5,499 nt of DNA, from the NCBI GenBank assembly GCA_913058025.1, contig CAJXPN010000363.1, positions 1 to 5,499 on the forward strand, written 5' to 3'. This stretch comes from an uncultured Myxococcales bacterium (GTDB lineage: Bacteria > Myxococcota_A > Bradymonadia > Bradymonadales > Bradymonadaceae). Positions 1 through 5,310 of the stretch are shown here, one piece after another. A program made the translations under genes and the position numbers. The notes beneath the pieces are model-generated. The model was given only the letters and a program-made list of their open reading frames with translations, searched no databases and was not told where the DNA came from. Every line of letters starts with the position of its first letter. Within the stretch, counting starts at the first letter, position 1.

Positions 1-9
1 GGGTGGGAG

Positions 10-765
10 TCAGCGGCGGCGGCGGTAAACGTAGCCGTTCTTGTGGAGCCCGAGGCCGTCGGGGAGGGAGGCGTCGACGGCCTCGGCGAGCTCCTCGGGG
101 ACGAGCAGGTCGCGGTGCTCGGGGAGCGCCTTGATGATCTTCTCCATGATGCGTCCCGAGTCCTCATCGAGGTAGCGGGCGAAGAAGGCCTCGTTGAAGC
201 GATCGTAGTCGTCCTGGATGAAGGCGGCGTCGAATGCGAGGAAGCGGATCGTCTCGTCGTTGTCGTCGAGGAAGCGGCCGATCTGCTCGGCGAGCTCGGG
301 GGACTTGTGGTCCATGGCCTGGAGCATCAGCTCCTGCTTCTTCTCGACGGTGCGCTGGTAGGAGGTGTCGCAGGTCTTGAGGACCTCGACCAGGAACGTG
401 ACGTAGTCGCTGGCCGGGAGGATGTCGGAGAGGACCTTGAGCGGCCAGTTGATCTTGACATCGCTCTCGAGGACGAAGCGCTTGACCTCGCCGACGACGT
501 CGGCGTTCTCGTTCCGAGACATGCGAACGAGCGTGTCGTAGACGAGCTCCTTCTCCTCGATGTCGAGCGTGGTGTTCGGGTTGTTCTCGATGAAGCGCTT
601 GAGCAGGATCGCGGCGGCCTCGGTGGTGCCGATCTGCGCGAGCTCCTGGACGACCCACTGACGCTCGGGGGCCTGAACGTACATGTTCGTGAGCTTCTGC
701 TCGTGCTTCTGGAGCTTACGCTCCGCGGACTTGTCTTTGTCGAACAGGAAGTCAAGAAGTCCCAT
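10..765 (-). CDS. HEAT-like repeat protein, 251 aa, function unknown
   Basis: A soluble, all-helical, acidic protein with no signal peptide or membrane segment. The chain is built of short amphipathic helix pairs in the HEAT/armadillo style, for example residues about 25-60 (ERQWVVQELAQIGTTEAAAI) and later pairs carrying LAEQIGRFLDDNDETIRFLA. Such solenoids normally act as protein-binding scaffolds; no catalytic motif is visible. The N-terminus MGLLDFLFDKDK followed by a KLQKHEQKLTNMYVQAPERQ-type stretch resembles uncharacterised HEAT-repeat proteins of Myxococcota, recalled from memory and not searched. The ATG at 765 is chosen because GAGG (775-778 on the plus strand) lies 9 nt upstream and protein-like sequence begins there. 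The frame stays open to 960, but that extension is Arg/Ser-rich and looks non-coding. The gene ends at TGA (10-12) in a basic YVYRRRR tail. It is divergent from the lipoprotein gene. The cytoplasmic location is inferred. Confidence 0.85.
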   Translation of the reverse strand: MGLLDFLFDKDKSAERKLQKHEQKLTNMYVQAPERQWVVQELAQIGTTEAAAILLKRFIENNPNTTLDIEEKELVYDTLVRMSRNENADVVGEVKRFVLESDVKINWPLKVLSDILPASDYVTFLVEVLKTCDTSYQRTVEKKQELMLQAMDHKSPELAEQIGRFLDDNDETIRFLAFDAAFIQDDYDRFNEAFFARYLDEDSGRIMEKIIKALPEHRDLLVPEELAEAVDASLPDGLGLHKNGYVYRRRR

Positions 766-793
766 CGGGCTGCGCCTCATTCTTTCTAATGCC

Positions 794-826
794 CGGTATA
801 CCGAGCGCTCATCACGTGATCTCGAG
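794..826. promoter_or_regulatory. Cluster of four abutting palindromes, putative operator/promoter region
   Basis: Four perfect palindromes lie end to end: CGGTATACCG (794-803), GAGCGCTC (803-810), ATCACGTGAT (811-820) and CTCGAG (821-826). They sit about 30-60 nt upstream of the HEAT-protein start at 765, where its promoter should be. TATACC on the minus strand could serve as a -10 element, but no convincing -35 is seen. Two 10-bp perfect palindromes this close suggest dimeric regulator sites. The 6-8 bp ones are common by chance in GC-rich DNA. The structure is seen directly; the regulatory role is inferred. Confidence 0.4.
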
Positions 827-875
827 GTGGCGGGGAGCCGTGAAGAGGCGCCCGCGCCGAACGGCAGACAAGATA

Positions 876-889
876 GGGAGGGGGAGGGG
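876..889 (+). other. G-rich polypurine tract
   Basis: Three G-runs of 3, 5 and 4 are separated by single A residues, all on the plus strand, in the divergent intergenic region about 120 nt before the lipoprotein start. Only three runs are adjacent, so a standard four-tract three-layer G-quadruplex is not formed locally. A two-layer form, or one borrowing the GGGG at 832-835, is conceivable. It may simply be compositional. Confidence 0.3.
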
Positions 890-1000
890 CGCAGGCAAGC
901 GCGCTGACGTTGAAGACCCCCGTGAGTTGTGTGAGAGTCGCGACCACGCGAGGCGCCCACACCGTGAGCGCAGGCCGTGGAACACCCCGAAGTGACGACT

Positions 1001-1005
1001 GGAGG
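1001..1005 (+). promoter_or_regulatory. Ribosome binding site of the lipoprotein gene
   Basis: A perfect GGAGG lies 6 nt before the ATG at 1012. It decides this start over an upstream in-frame GTG/ATG extension back to 910, because the extended N-terminus would bury the signal peptide and lipobox. Confidence 0.75.
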
Positions 1006-1011
1006 CGAGCG

Positions 1012-1380
1012 ATGAAGATGAGGACGTTGGCGTGGTGTCTGTGCGCGATGGCAGTGGCGATGACCGGTTGCATCGAGCCGTCGCGCGAGTCGCGGCGTGA
1101 CACGGCCGCCGACAGCCGCTGCGGACGCCTCGACGAGTGCGGCCGGATCGGCTCGGGGGAGACGTACAGCTCGTTCGACGACTGCGTGATCGACCAGCGC
1201 GACAGGTTCAACGACCTGTGGCCCTCGGACGAATGCTCGGAGGGCCGGATGAACGAGGAGATCTACGAGGAGTGCCTCCAGGACCTGCGCACGTCGTCAT
1301 GTAATGAGAATCTGTTCGATCTGATCGGCTTCGGGATCGAGTGCGGCCCGGGCAACGTCTGTGTGGATCCGGTGAATTGA
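1012..1380 (+). CDS. Small Cys-rich lipoprotein, 122 aa (possibly DUF6184-like)
   Basis: Predicted exported lipoprotein. Residues 1-19 form a short signal peptide (MKMRTLAWCLCAMAVAMTG) ending in a lipobox-like AMTG followed by Cys20. Met at -3 is less common than Leu, so the lipobox is slightly weak. Residue +2 is Ile rather than Asp, which by the usual rule allows transport to the outer membrane. The mature part is acidic and holds eight more cysteines (37, 43, 58, 75, 88, 97, 111, 117), an even number consistent with disulfides in the periplasm. The spacing pattern (CxxxxxC, then DDC, DEC, EECL...LRTSSC) resembles small myxobacterial lipoproteins often annotated as DUF6184; this is from memory and uncertain. 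No enzyme motif is visible. It appears to be a single-gene unit, followed by a non-coding gap with stem-loops before the kinase. Its role is unknown. Confidence 0.85.
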   Translation: MKMRTLAWCLCAMAVAMTGCIEPSRESRRDTAADSRCGRLDECGRIGSGETYSSFDDCVIDQRDRFNDLWPSDECSEGRMNEEIYEECLQDLRTSSCNENLFDLIGFGIECGPGNVCVDPVN

Positions 1381-1383
1381 AGC

Positions 1384-1415
1384 CGCTCCGAGGAATCAGA
1401 CGTAGACGCGGAGCG
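1384..1415 (+). terminator. Weak stem-loop just after the lipoprotein stop
   Basis: CGCTCCG (1384-1390) pairs perfectly with CGGAGCG (1409-1415) across an 18-nt loop, starting 3 nt after the lipoprotein stop codon. No T-run follows. The position fits a terminator or 3'-end stabiliser, but the long loop makes this tentative. Confidence 0.25.
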
Positions 1416-1445
1416 CTTGCCCCTCTATGGGTGTGGCGTTAACCT

Positions 1446-1460
1446 TGACGCTGCGCGTCA
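1446..1460. promoter_or_regulatory. 15-bp palindrome upstream of the kinase gene, possible operator
   Basis: TGACGC and GCGTCA form a perfect inverted repeat with a 3-nt centre. It lies about 107 nt before the kinase start, and CGTCA recurs at 1467-1471. TTGACG at 1445-1450 overlaps it and could be a -35 box, but no good -10 is found 16-18 nt downstream. The symmetry is seen; the operator role is inferred. Confidence 0.3.
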
Positions 1461-1471
1461 TTCGAACGTCA

Positions 1472-1497
1472 CGGAGAGGTCATCGACGACCTCTCCG
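1472..1497. terminator. Perfect 10-bp hairpin between lipoprotein and kinase genes
   Basis: CGGAGAGGTC (1472-1481) and GACCTCTCCG (1488-1497) are exact reverse complements around a 6-nt loop (ATCGAC). It lies 92 nt after the lipoprotein stop and 69 nt before the kinase ATG. No T-tract follows on either strand, so it is not a textbook intrinsic terminator. It could be a U-less terminator of a GC-rich genome, a 5'-leader structure of the kinase mRNA, or a dimer-binding site. Confidence 0.4.
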
Positions 1498-1566
1498 AGT
1501 CCGGACGCGTCGACGCGCTCCATCCGATCACGTCCCTCCTGAGCGTTCGCACGCGCTCGAGGCTTC

Positions 1567-3330
1567 ATGTCGCAGCTCATCAAGATACCCGGCCCCGGGG
1601 ACCTGCTCGCCGAGCGCTACCGCATCATGGGGGAGCTCGGGCGCGGGGCGTACGGCGTGGTCTTTCACGCGGTGCGTGAGGACGACGGCGTCGAGGTCGC
1701 GATCAAGACGCTGCTGCCGCAGTCCGTGCTCGACCACGAGGTGGTCAACAGGTTCACGCGCGAGGCGCACCTGATCGCGCGGCTGAACCACCCGAGCGTC
1801 ATCACGCTGTACGACTACGGTGAGCGTGACGGGCTCTTCTACATGGCGATGGAGTATGTCTCGGGGCGCTCGCTGGCCGAGGTGCTCGAGCAGGACGCGC
1901 CGATGCCGCCGGCTCAGGCTGGCGACATCTGCGCCCAGATCTTGCGCGCGCTCGAGCACGCCCACGGCGAGGGGATCGTGCACCGCGACCTCAAGCCCGA
2001 CAACATCCTGCTCCAGGAGGTCTCGTGGGGGGAGCAGATCAAGGTGCTCGACTTCGGCATCGCGAAGATGGTGAGCAGCGACCAGGAGTTCCAGACGCTG
2101 ACGGCGGCGGGGAACGTGCTCGGCACGCCTCACTACATGAGCCCGGAGCAGATCTCGGGCGATGACGTGAGCCACCACGCCGACCTGTACTCGGTCGGGG
2201 TGATCCTCTTCGAGCTCCTGACGGGATCGCGCCCCTTCGACGCGCCCAACGCCACGGCGGTCATGGTGCGCCACCTGCGCGACGACCCCCCTCCCCTGCC
2301 CGGGCCCCTCGAGGCGAGCAAGTGGGGTGAGGCGGTGCGGACCGCGCTCATCAAGCAGCCCTTCGATCGGGTCGAGTCGGCCACGCGGATGCTCGAGATC
2401 ATCGAGCGCGACGAAGACGCCGCCCTCGACGACCTCGACGTCACGCAGATCGGCTCGGCGACGTGGGGCGGGTACCAGCCTGGCGAGGTCCACGACGGCG
2501 ACGCGACCACGCAGTTCGCCGCCGCGGACCTGCGCGACGAGCTCCAGGACGACGACCCCACGGCGCACTGGGACACCAACCACCTGATGGTCGGCTCGCT
2601 GAAGCGGCCGCCGGTCGAGTCGCTCGAGCTGGCCGAGCCGCTCGAGCTGGCCGAACCGATGCGCATGCGCGCGCAGGCCCCCGCGTCACATATACCGCCG
2701 CTGCAAGAGCCAACCGGGCAGCACTCCAACGACCGCGCGCTGATCCTCCCGTTGCTGATCGGCGTGATCCTGCTGGCGCTGCTGAGCGTGGGGCTCGTCG
2801 CGGTCATGTTCGGGCAGGACGACGAGCCCGAGCTCCCCGTGGCGAGCGCGACGACCACCGCAGAGGCCGGTGATTCGTCCGCGCCCGTGGCCGCTCCGGA
2901 CCTCCTGAGCGGCTCACCGGAGGCGGACGCCTCCGCGGCCGACCCCGAGAACGACCCCTCGATCCTCGATCCGTCGGGGGCCAAGGCCACCCGGACCAAG
3001 GACCCGGTCGTCCCCAAGGACGACGACTCGCCCAAGAAGAAGCGCCACACCAAGCGCGCGACCGAGCCCACCTCCAAGGCGTCGGCGAAGAAGAGCGAGC
3101 CCGCGAAGTCCACCGTCAAGCTCACGGTGAAGTCCGAGCCCAGCGGGGCGCTCGTCTTGCTCAATGGCAGGACGCAGACGACGAAGACGCCGCTCGACGT
3201 CGAGCTCAAGAAAGGGGAACGCGTAAAGCTCGAGCTGAGGTACAAGGGTTATAAGAATCATCGCCAGACCGTGAGCATGGACAAGGATCGTTCCGTCAAG
3301 TTCACGCTCAAACCCGGCGTCGTCTTCTAA
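1567..3330 (+). CDS. Transmembrane Ser/Thr protein kinase with PEGA domain, 587 aa
   Basis: A Hanks-type (PknB-like) kinase that transfers phosphate from ATP to Ser/Thr of target proteins. The catalytic domain spans residues about 18-280 and is complete: glycine loop G25-R-G-A-Y-G30, VAIK Lys47, helix-C Glu66, HRDLKPDN with Asp141, DFG with Asp162, and the APE equivalent SPE at 192-194. A long acidic, Thr-containing linker (about 285-388) follows, including a tandem LELAEP repeat at 353-364. One membrane helix lies at about 391-415. Outside the membrane are an Ala/Asp/Pro stretch, a Lys-rich stretch (about 478-515) and a C-terminal PEGA domain from about 517 (VKSEPSGALVLLNG...TPLDVELKKGE...KGY). 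PEGA domains are small beta-sandwich modules found on the surface side of many bacterial kinases. The ATG at 1567 has GAGG only 4 nt away, but the next Met (21) lies inside the kinase fold. The TPR gene follows 11 nt downstream. Confidence 0.96.
   Translation: MSQLIKIPGPGDLLAERYRIMGELGRGAYGVVFHAVREDDGVEVAIKTLLPQSVLDHEVVNRFTREAHLIARLNHPSVITLYDYGERDGLFYMAMEYVSGRSLAEVLEQDAPMPPAQAGDICAQILRALEHAHGEGIVHRDLKPDNILLQEVSWGEQIKVLDFGIAKMVSSDQEFQTLTAAGNVLGTPHYMSPEQISGDDVSHHADLYSVGVILFELLTGSRPFDAPNATAVMVRHLRDDPPPLPGPLEASKWGEAVRTALIKQPFDRVESATRMLEIIERDEDAALDDLDVTQIGSATWGGYQPGEVHDGDATTQFAAADLRDELQDDDPTAHWDTNHLMVGSLKRPPVESLELAEPLELAEPMRMRAQAPASHIPPLQEPTGQHSNDRALILPLLIGVILLALLSVGLVAVMFGQDDEPELPVASATTTAEAGDSSAPVAAPDLLSGSPEADASAADPENDPSILDPSGAKATRTKDPVVPKDDDSPKKKRHTKRATEPTSKASAKKSEPAKSTVKLTVKSEPSGALVLLNGRTQTTKTPLDVELKKGERVKLELRYKGYKNHRQTVSMDKDRSVKFTLKPGVVF
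2623..2658 (+). repeat. 18-bp tandem repeat, two copies, encoding LELAEP twice
   Basis: Units 2623-2640 and 2641-2658 differ at one base (GAG versus GAA). They encode LELAEP-LELAEP at kinase residues 353-364, in the cytoplasmic linker just before the membrane helix. The near identity suggests a recent in-frame duplication. Confidence 0.85.
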
Positions 3331-3341
3331 GAGCCCCCGAC

Positions 3342-4145
3342 GTGTCACACCCCTCTCCGATACATCGCGCCGCGTTCGCGGCGCTCGCAGCGATCACGTT
3401 CACAGCGAGCGCGCCGGCGAACGCGTGGGCGCAGGGCGACGACGAGGCGCGCGCGGGCGAGAACTACCAGATCGCGGTCGACCTCCTGAACGAGGGCCGC
3501 TACGGCGAGTCCGTGGACGCGTTCACGCGCGCCATCGAGCTCTCACCCGACCCCGTGTTCTACTGCAACCGCAGCGCGGCGCTCGTGCGGCTGCGAGAAT
3601 ACGAGCGCGCGATCGACGACCTGAGCCACTGCCGGGACAACCTCGGGGACGCGCCCGAGATCACCGCGCGCGCCGACGCGCAGCTCAAGGCACTGACGGT
3701 CTACACGCTCACGGTGCGCGGTCAGGCGCTCGGGATCGCCAGAGACATCGCCGCGGGACCGATCGTCAAGAAGACCGACCCGATCGTCCCGCCCGGCGAG
3801 GTCGAGCCGGCGCCTCGCCCGATGTCCGCGTTGGCGGTCATGGGTGGAGTCGGGCTCGGGCTCGGGGGCGCGTCGCTCGCGGTCGCGGTGGGGCTCGACG
3901 TGCTGAGCGAGGACGTCGTCGCCGACTACAAGGCCGCGAGCACGTCCAGCGACCGCGCCGAGTACGACCGCCTCCGCGGCGAGGTCGCGTGGCGCCAGCA
4001 GGCGTTTTACGGCGGCATGATCGCGGGCGGCGCGCTCGTGGGTATCGGAGCGGCGCTCCTGATCGTCGACGCGCTGGGCAGCGAGGAAGAGACGAAGCCG
4101 ACCACGCTGAGGCTCGGACCGGGGACGGTGAAGGTCACGTTCTGA
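3342..4145 (+). CDS. Secreted/membrane TPR protein, 267 aa, partner of the kinase
   Basis: Predicted exported protein. Residues 1-30 look like a signal peptide with a hydrophobic core rich in Ala and cleavage near ANA-WA or AWA-Q (28 or 30). Residues about 36-106 form two TPR units (AVDLLNEGRYGESVDAFTRA followed by NRSAALVRLREYERAIDDLS), a fold that binds other proteins. A Pro-rich hinge follows (about 145-160), then two hydrophobic Gly/Ala segments at about 161-182 and 224-243, probably membrane helices, separated by a charged stretch. The tail ends in a beta-like LGPGTVKVTF. The GTG at 3342 is chosen because it lies right at the signal peptide; a weak AAGAG (3329-3333) precedes it. It begins 11 nt after the kinase stop, so the two are surely cotranscribed. 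The TPR part is expected on the same side as the kinase PEGA domain, which makes physical contact plausible but unproven. The exact function is unknown. Confidence 0.88.
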   Translation: MSHPSPIHRAAFAALAAITFTASAPANAWAQGDDEARAGENYQIAVDLLNEGRYGESVDAFTRAIELSPDPVFYCNRSAALVRLREYERAIDDLSHCRDNLGDAPEITARADAQLKALTVYTLTVRGQALGIARDIAAGPIVKKTDPIVPPGEVEPAPRPMSALAVMGGVGLGLGGASLAVAVGLDVLSEDVVADYKAASTSSDRAEYDRLRGEVAWRQQAFYGGMIAGGALVGIGAALLIVDALGSEEETKPTTLRLGPGTVKVTF

Positions 4146-4147
4146 CC

Positions 4148-4768
4148 TCAGACGTCGCCCGACAGGCTCCCCCTCAACACCTCCAAAGCGCTCGCGTCTC
4201 CACTCAGTGAGATGCCCTCACCGACGGACCACTCCTTGAGCGGGGCGCCCCGGAAGAAGAACCCGAGCGCGCCCGCGACGTCCGCGCGGACCCGGAGTGA
4301 GGCGCCGGGGCAGGCGCCCTGGACGACGTCGGGCTCGGGGCCACACACGAGGGAGAAGACGTCGCCGTCGATGTCGAACTCGACGCGCGCCTCGCGCGCG
4401 CTCGGTTTGATCTTGCGGCGCATCGAGGTCATCGCGTAACGCACGAGCACCCGGTCCTCTTCGCGCGGCGGCCCCATGAGGTTGCGCTCGCCCCAGTCCG
4501 CCAGCGCGAAGACCGCGGGCTCGAGCCCGCGGCCGAGCTCGGTGAGCGCGTAGACGCCGTCGATGTGGGAGACGACCTCGTGCTCGACGAGCTTCTTGAG
4601 CCGCTCGGTGAGCATGTTCGACGCGACCCCTGGCAGGCCCTTTCGCAGCTCGCCGAAGCGCTGCCCTCCGAGCAACAGGTTGCGCACGATGAGCAGCGAC
4701 CAGCGCTCGCCCACGACATCGAGGGCTCGCGCGAACCCGCAGTACTGTCTGTAGCCGCGCGTGCTCAT
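4148..4768 (-). CDS. HxlR-family winged-helix regulator with SCP2-like C-terminal domain, 206 aa
   Basis: Predicted transcription factor. Residues about 6-95 match the HxlR winged helix: YCGFARALDVVGERWSLLIV, then NLLLGGQRFGELRKGLPGVA, then the recognition-helix region SNMLTERLKKLVEHEVV and the wing ending YALTELGRGL. Cys10 lies in the N-terminal helix, where some HxlR relatives (HypR, YodB) carry a redox-sensing Cys; a sensing role here is only a possibility. Residues about 110-206 form an alpha/beta half with ADVAGALGFFFRGAPL and GISLSGDASALEVL, resembling the SCP2 sterol-binding-like fold found in longer HxlR relatives, which could bind a hydrophobic ligand. The ATG at 4768 is supported by GGAGG (4773-4777) 4 nt upstream. 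Its start overlaps the stop of the membrane-protein gene as ATGA, so the two are translationally coupled. The target genes are unknown; the neighbouring membrane gene is the first candidate. Confidence 0.9.
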   Translation of the reverse strand: MSTRGYRQYCGFARALDVVGERWSLLIVRNLLLGGQRFGELRKGLPGVASNMLTERLKKLVEHEVVSHIDGVYALTELGRGLEPAVFALADWGERNLMGPPREEDRVLVRYAMTSMRRKIKPSAREARVEFDIDGDVFSLVCGPEPDVVQGACPGASLRVRADVAGALGFFFRGAPLKEWSVGEGISLSGDASALEVLRGSLSGDV

Positions 4769-5286
4769 TCGGCCTCCATGAGGAGACGTCGCGCCAACAC
4801 GACGTGCCCGACGAGCGCGCCCGACACCAGCACCGTGGCGATCCAGTTGAACGGCGCGTGGAACACGAGGTCGAGCGAGGGGCCGTCGGTGAACATCCTG
4901 AGCGCCGTGGGCGCGCTCGTGACCGCGACGGAGATGACGACGAGTAGGAGCGCCGAGCCGAACAGGTTCCACGCCCACAACAGCGCGCGAGGCGCGAGCC
5001 CCTTCCACGCGAGCGCGCCCACGAGGATCGCGCTCGCGCCGGTGAGCACGTCGAAGTTCCACCCCGACCAGGTCATCTGGACCGGGATGAGACCCTCGCC
5101 AGACATCGTGTGCAACCAGATCTCGAGCGGGAGCCGGAAGGCGTGAAAGCCCACGAGCGCGAACAACGGCGTGTGGAGCGCGAGCGCGCGGCCCGCCCGC
5201 GAGGACGCGAAGGCCACGCAGGCCGCGATCGTGAGCGCGAGGTAGGGCGCCACGCGGGGCGGGATCGGCGCGCCGCCGAGGAGCAC
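4765..5286 (-). CDS. Multi-pass membrane protein, N-terminus probably missing
   Basis: An unrecognised integral membrane protein, 173 aa if read from the GTG at 5286. Five hydrophobic segments are seen at about 14-28, 36-58, 79-94, 101-123 and 147-166, with polar residues kept inside or next to them (FHAFRLPLEIWLH, then PVQMTWSGWNFDVLTG). This pattern is typical of small uncharacterised bacterial membrane proteins in which a helix precedes the PPR motif. Here the chain opens directly with VLLGGAPIPPR, no clear RBS precedes the GTG, and the upstream frame reads only ALIAESD before a TAG at 5308-5310. The low-GC foreign-looking segment begins at the same place. The gene is therefore most likely cut at the junction and its true start lost. 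The 3' end is intact and overlaps the HxlR start by 4 nt (ATGA). A role as transporter or enzyme cannot be assigned. Confidence 0.75.
   Translation of the reverse strand: MLLGGAPIPPRVAPYLALTIAACVAFASSRAGRALALHTPLFALVGFHAFRLPLEIWLHTMSGEGLIPVQMTWSGWNFDVLTGASAILVGALAWKGLAPRALLWAWNLFGSALLLVVISVAVTSAPTALRMFTDGPSLDLVFHAPFNWIATVLVSGALVGHVVLARRLLMEAE
4773..4777 (-). promoter_or_regulatory. Ribosome binding site of the HxlR gene
   Basis: GGAGG on the minus strand lies inside the 3' end of the membrane-protein gene, 4 nt before the HxlR ATG. It fixes the start at 4768; the frame itself stays open to 5317 in a non-coding-like extension. Confidence 0.75.
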
Positions 5287-5310
5287 ATCGCTCTCGGCGA
5301 TGAGCGCCTA
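5280..5310. other. Composition and gene-content junction (chimera or recombination point)
   Basis: To the left, GC-rich minus-strand coding of the membrane protein runs up to about 5287 and perhaps to 5307. To the right, plus-strand coding of an alpha-E-like protein with mixed third positions begins. The in-register SLSAMSAYR match puts the breakpoint at or left of about 5288, while GC-rich minus-strand codons would allow it as late as 5307. No inverted repeats, target duplication or transposase are visible at the point. Confidence 0.65.

Noticed and set aside
43..789. A 248-codon open frame on the plus strand, antisense to the HEAT-repeat gene
   Set aside because: Its product is a low-complexity Val/Leu/Glu/Asp/Gly string typical of the reverse complement of a GC-rich gene, while the minus strand gives a normal helical protein with an SD.
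766..960. N-terminal extension of the HEAT-repeat protein
   Set aside because: It is Arg/Ser-rich, covers the palindrome cluster, and the ATG at 765 has its own well-spaced SD.
786..1211. A minus-strand 141-codon frame spanning the intergenic region and lipoprotein gene
   Set aside because: No family resemblance or RBS, and it runs antisense to a gene with a clear signal peptide and Cys pattern.
1445..1473. A sigma70-type promoter starting with TTGACG before the kinase
   Set aside because: No TATAAT-like box at 16-18 nt spacing; the TTGACG is part of a palindrome.
1528..2583. A 351-codon open frame on the minus strand inside the kinase gene
   Set aside because: The plus strand carries all the kinase catalytic motifs in order; the antisense product is Arg/Val/Leu low-complexity.
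2133..3245. A 370-codon minus-strand open frame across the kinase linker and PEGA region
   Set aside because: A Ser/Arg/Ala-rich shadow of the kinase gene with no recognisable domain or RBS.
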